Below are positions 10,758 to 22,248 of a stretch of 64,000 nucleotides of DNA, one piece after another. The position numbers and the translations under genes are program-made. Position 1 is the stretch's first letter. Every line of letters begins with the position of its first letter. Source of the DNA: Paracyclopina nana (taxonomy: Eukaryota > Arthropoda > Copepoda > Cyclopoida > Cyclopettidae). The stretch is from the NCBI GenBank assembly GCA_019096065.1, contig JAGUCH010000003.1, positions 5,084,001 to 5,148,000 on the forward strand. Direction: 5' to 3'. The notes under the pieces were generated by a model, which was not told the DNA's origin, made no database searches, and saw only the letters and a list, made by a program, of their open reading frames with translations.

Positions 10758-11725
10758 CTATTGTTTCTTGAAATTCTTCAGGATTGGGTAGATGTTGTCA
10801 AATGCTTCATGAATGTCTTGCCTCACCTTGGCTCCAGTTAAGACCACTTTGCCAGAAACAAATATGAGCAGCACAATTCTAGGCTTGACCATACGATAAA
10901 TCAGACCCGGGAACAGCTCCGGCTCATAGGAGCTGAACTGGCTGTGAGTGAGAAGCAAGCCTTCCAATCTTATTGGGAATTTGACATCACAAGATCCAAC
11001 CATATTTTGTATCTTGAAATCTTTGAATTTTGCTGCATACCCAAGCTTTTGAATGATTCGGGCATACTTTCTTGCTGCTAGTCTACTGTCTTCTTCGCTC
11101 TTTGCTCCAGTGCAAACCATTTTACCTGAGCTATAAATGAATAAAGATATAAAGACCTACTTAAATTATATAACTGGGGAAAGTACCTAAAGATCAAAGC
11201 AGTTGTCCTTGGCTCTCTAATCCTCATAATGACAGCAGCAAAACGCTTGGGGTTGTATTCAGCATTTCTGGCGTGCAAGGCAATCTTTTTGCAGTCAAGT
11301 GGAACTCCTAGATTAACTGTGGAAACTATATTTTGCAGCTGAGGAACAATGCCAGGTTCCATAGAGGCTGCGGCTGCTGAAGCCACATTGGCACTCAAAT
11401 GTGTCATGGGCGTTTGTGGCATTGGGCTAGGCGGTGCAGGGCTGGCCACGGGAGCATAGACATGACTGCTAGCTTTGTCATTCAAAAGAGCATTGTTGTG
11501 AACAGCAGGACTGGCTAAAAGGCTGTGTGGGGTTTGTCCCGATCCAAGAAGGGTTTGTGGGGTCATACCACCCCCAAGGAAGCGAGAGTGATCATAGGTT
11601 TGCGTCTTCAGGTTCTCCTGCTTGGCCTGAGCCGAGGGGTTGATCATCTGGTCCTCTTCCATGGCGTGGTAAGGAGTGCCAATTGATGGCACATGACATG
11701 CCGGACTTTGAAGCATGTCATCCAT
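10758..11725 (-). CDS. TBP: TATA-box-binding protein
   Basis: The universal transcription factor that nucleates pre-initiation complexes for all three nuclear RNA polymerases. Two exons: 11187-11725 and 10758-11130, separated by a 56-bp intron; 303 residues. The N-terminus keeps the metazoan motifs [13 protein letters not shown] and repeats of TPQTLL/TPHSLL plus [11 protein letters not shown], but no long polyglutamine tract. The saddle domain is two direct repeats: [48 protein letters not shown], then [51 protein letters not shown], ending FKKQ. All DNA-contacting phenylalanine and asparagine positions appear present. The start lies 360 bp from the divergent UQCC2 start. Confidence 0.98.
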
Positions 11726-12085
11726 GTTGCTCTATGGTTGTTTTCACTCGCCTATCCCAATAAAATAAGCCAAATATTTAGACAAATATGTTACAGCTTT
11801 CAAGAAGAGAAATTGCTCAAGCTGCTGCTGCCGTTAGTTGCAGGAAAAACAACAGCATCGTCGCTAGTGTCAGGATCTCTATTTACGAACAAACATTGAC
11901 GGAAAAAGTCAAATTGAACGGAAGTATTCTCAGTCTGGCCTAATAACGATGTCAAAATCAATAGAGCAACAAACAGCTAAAACTCTGCCAAGAATTCTTG
12001 TTGTTATGTAAAAGATTGGCTAGCAACGAAGGCTCAAGGCAGAAAAAATTCAGAATTGACGGGATGAATTTCTGACTCTTTTAGT
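11726..12085. promoter_or_regulatory. bidirectional promoter region TBP / UQCC2-METTL15
   Basis: A 360-bp gap separates the divergently transcribed TBP and UQCC2 starts, so both 5' ends and their promoter elements must lie here. No TATA box is obvious on inspection. The assignment rests on position only. Confidence 0.5.
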
Positions 12086-12706
12086 ATGGGATCAAGACTT
12101 TATCCAAAGTTCATCGATCTGGTGAAGAACTGGCCCATTGATTCGACTAGAAAAGGAAGGTAGGTGACATCTCCGGTTTGTCGTCCATCTTGCCTTTTCA
12201 TCGCAAAAATCTAATGTGATCCTTTTTCATGTTAAATGACACTTTTGTGACTGCTTATAACTGAGAATTTCCGAGGAAGGTTGCGCGAATGCTGAACGAA
12301 ACGTTGCTTCACCTGGCTAATGATGCCACTTTAACTCCGCAGAGATTTGGGAGAACGCCTTCGCAAGCTCATTGCCGAAGAGTTCCCTCTTGGAGCCCTA
12401 TCAAAAGTCAACGAGAAAAAACTAAGTGCCGACTTGGAAAGCTTGAGCAGAATTGCTGGTAACGTCCACGCTCAGAGCTACCCAAGACAATTTACTACTT
12501 CCACCTCTACTGGACTCAATAAAGAAGAGCTGGCCTTGTTGACGTCATCGGAAGCGTACATAATTTTGTCCCAAGAAATAAAGTCTAAATCAAGATTGGA
12601 AGGCTTTAAGAACGCGTAAGCATTTTTCGTCTCCGCTTATCTTTCTGGTTCATTCCACCAACGATGAGTGTACTTCTATTTCAGGATCACAAAGAAGAAA
12701 GAATGA
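12086..12706 (+). CDS. UQCC2: ubiquinol-cytochrome-c reductase complex assembly factor 2
   Basis: A mitochondrial nucleoid/inner-membrane factor needed for cytochrome b synthesis and complex III assembly. Exons: 12086-12159, 12343-12615 and 12685-12706; 122 residues (human 126). The protein starts MGSRLYPKFIDLVKNWPIDS and keeps the family signature TRKGRDLGERLRKLI at the first splice junction, then YPRQF, GLNKEELALLTS. An unspliced reading stops at TAA 12617-12619, but a good donor (GTAAGC at 12616) and acceptor (TTTCAG ending 12684) give a longer end, FKNAITKKKE, whose TGA at 12704-12706 overlaps the METTL15 ATG at 12703-12705. That overlap argues that the two proteins come from one transcript. 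The last intron is the inferred part. Confidence 0.88.
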
Positions 12707-13949
12707 GCTCCATTCTCCCATCAAGATTTTTAGTCCCTTTTAGTCCTAGATTTAACGTAGTGAGGACAAAGGTGCACCAACATACTCCATTTTCTGGCTA
12801 CATCAGTACATCAGATGCAGAATTCGCGCCTAAAACACCCATTCCACACTCTCCCATCTTCAGCCAGACTTTGATGCAGTTTTATACCAATCCTGAGCAC
12901 ATGGGCAAGCATTTCAAAGTGCTTGACATGACCTTTGGATCTGGGGGCCACACGTGCTACATCATTGACAAGTTTTTCTTGAGTGGAGTCAAAGGCAGCA
13001 TCACAGTTTACGCCAATGATGGTGATCCCGACGCTTTTGAGCTTGCAAGGAGAACAGTGGCTGAGAGATGCTACAAAATGGAGAATCTTGTGCCCATAAA
13101 TTCCAGCTTCACTGACCTGGAGAAGAAACTCGAGGAGAATGACGTTGAAAAGGGGTCGCTCAGTGGCATCCTGATTGATACAGGGCCGTCTGCTAAACAA
13201 TGGGCCGACAAGTCCAGGGGATTTTGCTACCTTCGTAACGGCATCATTGACTTGCGATACAATCAGACACACAATCACATCCCCAAGGGGTATGAAGTGC
13301 TGCAAACCATCGATGACGCCTCCCTGATGAGGTTGCTCAAGACATACGGTGGTTTGAAGCAGAATGCCAAGCATGTGACATCAGCCATATTGGAAGCAAG
13401 GTTCATGTATTACGAGTTCAAAACCATCGAGGAGCTGTATGAAGTGATGGAGATTGCTGTCAAACATGCGACCAAGTCACCCGCTCACGGACTTGCTGAT
13501 CAAAAAATGGTCACCGAGTTCATGGAGAAAACCATTACTGGGCTTCGAATGTTTGTCAACGATGAGCTGAACCAGTTGGACTACGCCATTCGTTATTTGG
13601 CCACCAAGTATTTGAAACCTGACTTGGGCGTTTTGGCTGTGATTGCTCACAATGAGCCGGAGCAAAAAGTTATCAAAAAATGCCTCACTGAATTTGACAC
13701 GAGTGGCGTCAATCTCAATCAAGACCTGGGTGCAGAGGTAGCTTCTTTTTTGGAGCTTTTTACTTTACCACTGTTTCTCTACGTATGATTCTTTTTCAGG
13801 ATATTGGAAGGCTACAAAGCTCGAAGCCCTGGAGGATTCTGTATGGTGATCCACCCATGCCTCTCTCAACTGGCGAGCAAATTCTATATCCAAGATTTAA
13901 GAATTCTGTCTTGTTTGCAGCTCAAAGAGTGAAGATGAATAATTCTTAA
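12703..13949 (+). CDS. METTL15: mitochondrial 12S rRNA N4-cytidine methyltransferase (MraW/RsmH family)
   Basis: SAM-dependent enzyme that makes N4-methylcytidine in the decoding region of mitochondrial small-subunit rRNA. Two exons: 12703-13737 and 13800-13949; 394 residues. The AdoMet motif is VLDMTFGSGGHTCYIID (family: FLDMTFGSGGHT), followed by the acidic pocket YANDGDPDAFELA. The MraW insert region shows SGILIDTGPSAKQ (family DGVLMDLGCSS), RGFCYLRNGIIDLRY (family RGFSLRKDGPLDMRM) and LLKTYGGLKQNAKHVTSAI (family LRTYGEEKHAKKIASAI). Several normally strict positions differ (GPS for CSS, IIDLRY for PLDMRM), so the protein is divergent. The ATG is the one overlapping the UQCC2 stop; an upstream in-frame ATG at 12664 would lie inside the inferred UQCC2 intron. 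The N-terminus is plausible as a mitochondrial targeting region. Confidence 0.88.
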
Positions 13950-14548
13950 GAAGGCCAACTATTCGTTAAATGTCATGATTTTATGCGTTGGGCAGTGTTA
14001 TAAACGAAAACTTTTGCGTCCGACATATTGACCACAGTTTTTGAGACCACCTTTGTAGCGACTAGCCTTATGATCTCCACTGGGAATTTTGGAGGGTAGA
14101 GCAATTGAGTGCAAGTTGCTTGAGAAGAAGAAGCCCTCAGTGCACGTAGTTGGATTGACGCCTCTTTCTGGCACTTATAAGGCACTTTTTGTGTGTGACC
14201 ACTTTTCAGACCACTTTTTCAGACCACTTTTCTGATCACTTTACAGAGCATTTTTTTGCCTCCTTGTTGAACCCCATTCTCTGACCACATTAATGACCAC
14301 TTTTTGTGGCAAGTTTATTTTAAAACTCGTCTGACAACTTTTAATTGCTATTTCTCCAACCATTAATTATGGAAACTTGAATTTTTGTCTCCTATGTGTT
14401 TTGGCCAAAAAACGAACCGCGCAATCTGGAAACGCTGCGCGCTAGATGAACAACGTAAACAATCTAGCAGTTCTAGTTGACGTGTTCGTTGCGGTGTTGA
14501 GGATATTGCTAGATAGTAAGGTGTGAAAACTATGCCATTTTCCCCATC
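13950..14548. other. intergenic with short GACCACTTTTCAG tandem repeats
   Basis: About 600 bp between METTL15 and TMEM167A. At about 14195-14310 the phrase GACCACTTTT(T)CAG recurs four or more times with drift (GACCACTTTTCAG, GACCACTTTTTCAG, GATCACTTTACAG, GACCACTTTTTGTGG), a small degenerate tandem repeat. The rest should contain the promoter of the TMEM167A/CHID1 pair. No coding frame was accepted. Confidence 0.5.
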
Positions 14549-14770
14549 ATGTCAGCCTTGTTCCACTTCTCCGCACTACTAACAGTGATCCTTCTGCTTA
14601 TTTGCACTTGTGCTTACATTCGGTCTCTATGGCCTTCGCTCCTTGATCGAAGGAAGACGGGACCGCTGGGTACCTTTTGGAAGTTTGCGCGAATAGGAGA
14701 AAGGCTGAGTCCTTACGTGGCCTTGTTCTGTGTTGGAATGGCCTTTCATTGTCTATTCATCAGTGATTAA
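14549..14770 (+). CDS. TMEM167A: TMEM167A / kish, small Golgi secretory-pathway membrane protein
   Basis: A single-exon, 73-residue protein nearly identical in layout to human TMEM167A (protein kish-A): [57 protein letters not shown], ending FHCLFISD. Two membrane segments are visible (about residues 5-25 and 52-70). The family is needed in the early secretory pathway (constitutive secretion at the Golgi). The stop TAA (14768-14770) is followed after six bases (AGCAAA) by the CHID1 start, and the two frames are the same phase. There is no room for a separate promoter or poly(A) site between them. A short upstream ATG frame overlaps the start out of frame (from 14532). Confidence 0.95.
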   Translation: MSALFHFSALLTVILLLICTCAYIRSLWPSLLDRRKTGPLGTFWKFARIGERLSPYVALFCVGMAFHCLFISD

Positions 14771-14776
14771 AGCAAA

Positions 14777-16069
14777 ATGAAGGTCTCGGTATATGGACTG
14801 TTGCTTCTGGCTTTTGTTATGAGCAGTGATGCCACTTTAAGCCAGTCAGACAAAAGGGCGAAAAAAGACACTTCTAAAAAGAAGGCCAAAAATGGCAGCA
14901 TACCTAGTGGGCCAATATCTACGTCAGTCTACATGAAAAGCCTTGTCACAACCAAAATTTCATCGAGGTAAATATTGCTGGAGTGGACTGAGCCCTTTAA
15001 TTTCATATTCTTAACAATTTCAGCGATGACATTCTGGATAACCACAAGAGTTACCACAAAGAAGTGGGACTTCGCAACTTTGAAAACTCTGTTCTCGGAT
15101 ACGTCACTCCTTGGAACAATAAAGGCTATGATGTGGCCAAAACCTTCGGTGGACGCAAGATTGACATGATTTCTCCCGTATGGCTTCAAGTCACACCAAG
15201 CGAAAATTCTTATGTCATTGGAGGGCTCCAAGACAAGGACGTGAAGTGGATGTCTAAACTCATTGAAGCTGGTGCCAAATTTCTGCCAAGAGTGGTCTTT
15301 GATAAGTGGACTTCCAAAGATTATGTCAAGCTCTTCAACCAGCCTCGAAAGTTGGCCAAATTCCTCCTCGACTTGTGCATCACAAATGACTTTGAAGGGC
15401 TTGTTATTGAATTCTGGTCGCAACTTGGAGGGCAAGCCCGTCTAGAATCAAGGCAAGTTGTCATCGAAATAGGGGATATGCTGAAAAAAGCCGGCAAAAT
15501 GGTTGTTTTGGTCATTCCGCCGCCTATTTATTTCCATGATGCTAAAGGTATAGTTGATGAAGAGGACTTGGACAGAATGTCTGACTACGTCAACTACTTC
15601 AGCCTCATGACGTATGACTACTCTTCCCCTGCTCGTCCGGGCCCTAACTCCCCAATACAATGGGTGCGAAAGTGCATCGAACTTCTAGATCCCCATAATT
15701 ATCACCGATCGCAGATCCTCCTCGGACTCAACTTCTACGGCTATTCTTACACCTCTGAAGGAGGAGGACCTTTGGTAAGCTATAATTGATTATTTATCTT
15801 GGTTGGCTACCGTTGCATTTCTAATCTTTTCAAAGGTTGGCGAGGATTTTGTCAAGCTATTGAGTGATGGCTTGAATCCCAAATTCAAGTGGGACAAAGA
15901 AGCAGAGGAGCATTTTGTTGAGATCAAGCATGCAGGCCGTAAACACACTGTTTACTTCCCCACATTGAACTCCATTCAAAACCGAATTCTGCTCGCCAAA
16001 GAACTGGGCACAGGACTAGCCATTTGGGAGCTCGGACAAGGCCTTGATTACTTTTATGATCTATTGTGA
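14777..16069 (+). CDS. CHID1: chitinase domain-containing protein 1 (CHID1)
   Basis: A secreted/lysosomal glycoside hydrolase family 18-like protein that binds saccharides. Exons: 14777-14967, 15024-15774 and 15836-16069; 391 residues, as in the family. A signal peptide ([20 protein letters not shown]) is followed by a Lys-rich linker. The GH18 barrel shows [39 protein letters not shown] at the place of the DxxDxDxE catalytic strand, [23 protein letters not shown], then [10 protein letters not shown] and the C-terminus [22 protein letters not shown]. The catalytic motif is not that of a true chitinase, as known for this family, so chitin cleavage is not expected. It lies immediately after TMEM167A and probably shares its transcript. 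Confidence 0.95.
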
Positions 16070-16729
16070 TGATGATTATCGTTTTGCATTTTTGTCCGCC
16101 AAAATAGAAATAACTCAACTTAGTTCACTGTACACACCACCCCAACTACTTACATTTTTTGAAACCTCTTCTGGCTCTTCAACCCTACTTCAACTCTGCA
16201 AAAACCCATTTCCGGCGCCCATCACTACATAAGATTTAAAAAACAGCTCCTGCCTAAACCGCTATTTATATTACTTCAATGACCCACTCTAAAATTCAAA
16301 GTTCTAGAGGACCAAGTAATTTATAGGCAAAAATTCACCCTACGCAATGTGTTTCAAGTTACTAAATGTTGCAAAATGTATGGTAGAGTTACGGCATATA
16401 CTTAATACCACAATAGGCAGATATCTCATATGAACAGAGGATTCTAGAAAAGCGTCATTGAAATAAGTTTTTCTGCAGTTTTAAATTTTAGGGTGGGTCT
16501 ACTTTGTACATTTTTATTAGAAAAAAGAGCTGGTGAATGAGCAGAAGGTTTTCAAATTATTATGTAATGATGGGTGCTAGAAATCGATTTAGACATTTGC
16601 ACCTGTGAAAAACCAAACGAAAGACCTTTCTGAAAACATACATGTTGGGGTGGTCGAATTCATTTAGGCTAGGTTTTGGACCACCTTGCTGTGTGTAGTA
16701 TAGTAGTGATTCGTCATTTATTGGTATTT
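16070..16729. other. convergent 3' region between CHID1 and SMC2
   Basis: About 660 bp without a usable frame, between the stop codons of two genes pointing at each other. It must hold both 3' UTRs. Nothing else was recognised. Confidence 0.45.
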
Positions 16730-19700
16730 CTACTTTTTACTTTGTACTTGAGTTGTGCGTGACACAGTGGACATTCCATCCACAAATTTAGTACGGAAGA
16801 GCACATTAGCGTTGTTGAACATCCCATCCTTGAGGGAAACAACAATAAACTGCAAATGTTAAAAAGAGAATTCGTGAAAAAGGGCCTTCCTGAGCTTAAT
16901 TAAATTGTCCATTACCTGAGAATGCTTGAAATGGGTCTTCAGCATGTGTCCAATATTTTGAGTGTGTGACAGGTCCAGAGCAGCATCCACCTCATCAAGG
17001 ATGTACAACGGAGCAGGCTTAAATAAGAGCAGGGACAAAATCAGTGACAATGCCACAAGAGATCGCTGACCTCCTGACAATTCACTCAGGGACTCTTTCC
17101 ATACATCTCCAAAGGCTACTTTGACCTCAAGGCCATCAAGGACATCCTTGCCCTCAGGAGGTTGAAGCTTTGCCTTTGAACCAGGCAGAAGTGTGGAAAA
17201 AATGGACCCAAAGTCCTTATTCACTTTGTCCCATGCAGTTCTCAACTCTGCTTGCTTTTTCACATCCAGCTCCTCAATGACCTTTTGTATCTTGGCCTTA
17301 TCATTTTCCACAGTAGTCTTCTTTCTAATGAGGTCAGCATATTGCTCTTCAGCCTTCCCAAGCATATTCATGGCTCTCATGTTAACAGTTTTTTGGAGCT
17401 TCTCCTTGGTGGCCTCCAATTTTTGTATTTTCTTCTGGGCTTCTTTGGGATCAGTGGCTTGAAAGTCATAGGCAGTGTTAGGCTGTCCAAAAAATTTCCT
17501 ATCAACTGCAATCCATTCATATTTGGCAAGCATGTCCTCCACTTGCTTTTTGGCAGCTTTAGCTTCGTCAGCAGCCTTGCTCATCTTGTGCTTCAACTGC
17601 TGAATCTCCAATTCTGCATCCTTCATGGATTTTGTGGTTTTCTCCACTTTAGCTTGAGCATGTCCAATCTCCTTGTTGGTTAAGGCTACAGCCTCTTTTT
17701 GCCCTTTAACAGCCTCTTTGGCTTCCACTGCTGCTGCTTTCACCTCTTGCATGTCAGCCTCCAATTTCTCCCATTCAGCTTCATACTTCTTAATAGACTC
17801 TTCAATAGCACTGAGCTGATCATTGGCCTCGACGATGGATTTTTGCAATTCTGATATCTCCAAAGTCAGTGCTGCTTCCTCAGCCTCTTTAGCTCCCCAC
17901 TGCTTCTTAGCTGCCTCCAAATCCTTCTTACACTTTTTTACATCCACCTCTGCTGCCTTCAGCTCTTTCTCTTTCAGCTCTTTGGCATGAGTGATTTTGT
18001 ATTCCAGCTCTTTCATCTTGTTAGATCCCTGATCCTGTAGCAGCTTGGCATCCTTGAGATCCTGCTCGAGCTGGCGGTTTTGTTCTTCCATCTCTCGAAC
18101 TTCTTCAACAAGTTGAGCATGCCTAGTAGATTTGAGGCGATCGCGAATGAGCTCAAGCTCATGGGCTTTCATATCATATTGGTGTTTCAGATTGTTGAAC
18201 TTTTGGCCCACAGTTTCCAATGACCTAAGTTGCTTTTCGGCTTCATGCAATGACCTCTGTTTGTCTTCCAAGCTTTTTGAGGCTTCTATGACTGCTTGAA
18301 CTTGGGTCAACATTGAACCTGATTTGGAAGGAGCGCCACCACTCAGCTCTCCTGATGGATTTACTTTATCACCATCCAGGGTAACACAAAGTCTCTTGAT
18401 TTCTCTATGGAATGCCACCTTAAAAACAAAAGCTTTTTGTAAGATCAAACCGCAGATGATATTGCTTTGTGTTACCTTATTGGCCGTGTCAAGATCTGAA
18501 CACACTAGAACACCACCAAAAATGAAGGCCATGGCTGGTTCCAACCGGTTGTCAAATTCAATCAAATCCACAGCCCTGAACACATTTTTGGCACCAACCA
18601 ATTTTTGTGCAGTCTTGAGCACATGATCTGGAATCACGGAGGAGCTCATCTTGTCAAGAGGGAGCATTACTGTACGTCTTGCCAATCTGCCCTTTTGCAG
18701 GATTTTTCCAGCGGCCTCAGCAGTTTCCACGATTACATTGGTTAACTAGAAAAATATTTAATGCTGGTAAGTCAGGCTTTACAACCTCTTATTTTATGAA
18801 ATCATATTCGAAATGTAAGAAGGAATTCGCTCAAAGCTACCATAGCTTTAGGGAAACTTTGTCGTAACCTTCTACTTGATTGTAGGTTGGATGATTTAGC
18901 CCAATTTCAATCTTGGCATCAATTGAGCCCTAATATCGCAACCAAGAGAAACAAATAAAGCTCGATCTTACTTTTCCGCCTCCAGCAGTATCCAGTGCAA
19001 CTGAGAATCGTGGATCCTTAATGGTGAACAATTTGGCAGCCACACCATAAACTTGGTTCCTGTCAAATCCAGGCTCAGGATTCTCAAATTGGAAATCAAG
19101 CCAAGGATATCTTGATCCCATGGTGTGAACCTATGAAGATGTTTATGCAGCCTACTTCCTTTTACAAAGACAATTAAGTGGCTGATACCTGATTTTTGGT
19201 GGCATTGTATTCATACTTCAGGTTTCGAACATTTTCTTCCATTGTTTCAAATGAGCCTTCTTGGTATTTCATGTTAGCCAGTTCCTTGGTGATCTTTTCT
19301 ACCTCCGTTTCATACTTCTTTAGGTTTTGGCTATCCTTGCCAAATTCAGAATCCGTTTTTTTCATCTCAGCTTTGGCCTTTTTCAGTGCCTCTGCATTGT
19401 GGCTTAGTTTCATTTGAGAAGTCTTCACAGTAGTCTGAGCCTTCGTCAAATTAGCCTTCAAATCCATCAGTTGCTGCTGAAGGGTTGCAGATTTTCCAGT
19501 CTCATCAGAGGAGAATTTACCAACTGAAATAGCTTCAAAACGAGCTTGAGCTGATTTCAGCGCAGTGTCGCACTTCTCTTCATTCTCACGTAGTTTGTCA
19601 TAAACGGATTTCAAATCTGAAGCAACTTTCATCTTATCTTCCAAGGCTTTTTCATCCTAGAAACATAAAACAATACAGCTGGACTCTTACAAGGAATGCA

Positions 19701-20848
19701 TAGGCTATTACCGTAGATCGTCCTTTGATCACTTGATTTTTCTTCTTCTCTTCTTGCTTTTTTGAGTCTTTCAAATTTTTAAGGCTCGATTCCACCTTGA
19801 TGACTTCTTTTTCTTTTTCTTTCAGCTCTTTTTCCAAAGCCTCCAACTTTCCACCTTGCTCAGCATCTCTTTGTTGCTGCAACTCCTCAATTCTTTTGGT
19901 ATACTCTGATATCAGTTTTTGCCCCTCAGAGATGACATTTTCTTGCTTATATAAGCTTTCTTTCACCTCGTTTGCATCCTGATCAAGCTTTGCAGCAGCT
20001 TTTTCGGCGCACAAAAATGAATGAGCAAGCCACAATTTTGTCAAATGCTCAAGAGTTCTCTGAATTTTCTGGAATTCCAAGTATGTGCTGCGTTCTTCTT
20101 TCAGCTTTTTTAGTGTTGGAGTGATCTCTTCATTGAGGATATCAGTGATTTCTCTCAATTTAGCATCCTTTTTCTCAATAGTTCGTTCAGCTTGTTGTTT
20201 TTTTGTCTCATACATCATGGTACCAACAGCTTCTTCAATCATAGCCAAAATCTGGCAAAAGAAAGATTCATTCATCTGGGGCTAATAATTCATAGGAAAC
20301 ATTTACCTCCGGTGGTTTCATGTTCAAGACTTTGGTGATGCGACCCTGCATTATGAGGAAATGTGGATTATTCACGTTCAGTTGGACAGACCTGAACAAA
20401 TCTTGAACACGGTTATTCTGGATGTTCGAGCCATTGATCATATATTTGTTCTTTCCACCAATTACAACTTGACGAGTGATGACAATCTCATCATACTGAT
20501 CATAGCCCAGTGGACTTTGTTTCTTGTTACGGTTGTCAAATGTCACCGACACGGTGGCCTTTGTCACACCAGCTTGACCACTTTTGTACACCAATTCTTG
20601 CAAATTGGTCGCACGCACCTGAAATCAAACGTTTTTGGTGAATAATTTAAGAAACTGGTCATTTTTCTACGTCAAATTACATGGGATAAATTGGTGATGC
20701 CCAATAAGAAACAAATAGCGTCGAGAATGTTGGATTTGCCAGAGCCATTGAGTCCTGTGATGGCATTGAACTCTGGATCGAACCCGTTGATTTCAGTGCG
20801 TTGCCCGTAAGATTTGAAGCCATCGATGGACATAGATTTTATGTGCAT
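16730..20848 (-). CDS. SMC2: structural maintenance of chromosomes protein 2 (condensin subunit)
   Basis: The SMC2 ATPase subunit shared by condensin I and II, which compacts mitotic chromosomes. At least eight exons with short introns; the first is about 20690-20848 ([20 protein letters not shown]). The Walker A motif is [15 protein letters not shown], followed by the SMC2-type [20 protein letters not shown] and [19 protein letters not shown] long coiled-coil arm leads to the hinge ([49 protein letters not shown]), a second arm, the ABC signature [18 protein letters not shown] and Walker [21 protein letters not shown]. The last short exon encodes [22 protein letters not shown] and ends QSKK with TAG at 16730-16732. 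Length is about 1,190 residues, matching animal SMC2. All ATPase motifs are intact. Confidence 0.96.
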
Positions 20849-21171
20849 TTTTCAAAAACCTCAACGGAGCAGCCGAGAGCCGACAAATTCAAATCTTGTT
20901 ATTGTTGTTAATTTTCTGGCGGGCTCTGCCGTTGAGGTTGCGTTGCGAGGCAGTTTATTTTTCCGAGAAATGGACTACCCACTAGTCCACTTTATTTTTA
21001 CTTATTTATAATGGCACTTCTAGTAGCTAGTACGTATCTGCAATCTCATCGACTAAGCTCTCAAGTCTCAGTCACTCTCAGCCTTCAGGCTTTAAGCAAA
21101 TAAATACGTGACTATTGATTTTGAAAGCCGCACAATGACAACGAAGCGTTGATGCGCATTTCGTAGCAAAA
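20849..21171. promoter_or_regulatory. bidirectional promoter region SMC2 / TMEM68
   Basis: 323 bp lie between the divergent SMC2 and TMEM68 starts, so both promoters should be in this interval. No specific element was identified by eye. Confidence 0.45.
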
Positions 21172-22248
21172 ATGATGGCTTTTGGAGCAAATGACTCTTC
21201 TGCCAGCATCGGTAACGAAGCAGACCAGAACAATGCCACTTACAGAATAATCGTGACGTCATATGTGTCTAAAGTCTTGACAGACCCTTTTGTATCAAAA
21301 TGGTTTGGATGGGTGATGACTCCGGTAGTTGTGGCTTTTCTACTTCCCCTAGCAATTGTGCTTTTTATTTACTCATCCTCACTGTTACTCTATATTCACC
21401 GTGTTCACAAACGAAGGCTCATGCTTCGGCTGAGAGAGGCTGTCAATGAAAGGGACATATCCATGGCCGGACGGGAAATCGTTGCTGCCCTTTGGGATGC
21501 TCAGGTATCCAACTAAAAACGATAATTTGAACTGAGTCATCAGATTTTTTTATCTTAGGGGTGGTTTTGGCATGGCTATGAGGTCATAGGTCTTGAAAAA
21601 ATCCCCGATGACGGGCCTGCATTACTAGTCTATTATCACGGAGCTCTTCCTTTGGACTATTACTACTTTGTAGCTAAAGTGGTTCTGCATAAGCGCAGAA
21701 TTATTCACTCAGTAGTGGATACATTTTTGTTCCACGTTCCCGGCTTTGGAGCCATCTTGCATGCATTTGCTTGTACGCCTGGCACAGTAGCCTCGTGTGC
21801 GAAAGACTTGTCAGAAGGCAACCTTCTTGGTCTTTCACCAGGGGGTGTCTATGAAGCAATGTTCAGTGACCATAAAAAGTACCAAGTCGAATGGAAGTCG
21901 AGAGTTGGCTTTGCCAAAATTGCCTTGGAAGCCAAGGTGCCCGTCATACCTGTGTTCACCAAAAATATTCGTGAAGCCGTGCGAACTTTTAGCTTTGGCA
22001 AAGGACTCATGAAGTTCATTTACGACAAAACCAGGCTGCCATGCGCCCCAATTTACGGTGGATGGCCTGTAAAATTGACCACCTTCATTGGAGATCCTAT
22101 AAAGTATGACCCCAACGATAGCCCTGAGTCGCTCAGAGACAAGTGCAAGGAAGCAATTGAAAAGTTAATCGAAGACAACCAAAGAATACCAGGAAGTGTA
22201 TGCATGGCTCTTTTCGAGAGGTTTGCCCGGAAAAGGCATACTTCTTAA
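21172..22248 (+). CDS. TMEM68: TMEM68-like membrane acyltransferase
   Basis: A PlsC/LPLAT-fold acyltransferase of the TMEM68 branch; the human enzyme sits in the ER and makes triacylglycerol and alkyl-ether lipids. Two exons: 21172-21504 and 21559-22248; 340 residues. Exon 1 carries an N-terminal tail and a membrane segment (VMTPVVVAFLLPLAIVLFIY). Exon 2 begins WFWHGYEVIGLEKIPDDGPA and contains the catalytic block YYHGALPLDYYY (the human protein has YYHGAIPIDFYY), FHVPGFGAILHAF, the glycine block LLGLSPGGVYEAMF, VPVIPVFTKNIREA, YGGWPVKLTTFIGDPI and RIPGSVCMALFERF. The catalytic His and Asp are present. The start is the ATG giving MMAFGANDSSAS; one more Met directly follows it. It diverges from SMC2. 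Confidence 0.93.

Noticed and set aside
12347-12619. UQCC2 ending at TAA 12617-12619
   Set aside because: A good donor overlaps this stop and a good acceptor follows; the spliced end gives the ATGA overlap with METTL15. The unspliced form remains possible.
12664-12702. ATG at 12664 as the METTL15 start
   Set aside because: It lies inside the inferred UQCC2 intron (12616-12684), so it would be removed from the mature message.
13973-14185. Minus-strand 70-residue frame downstream of METTL15
   Set aside because: No recognised motif and it runs through the 3' UTR region and short tandem repeats.
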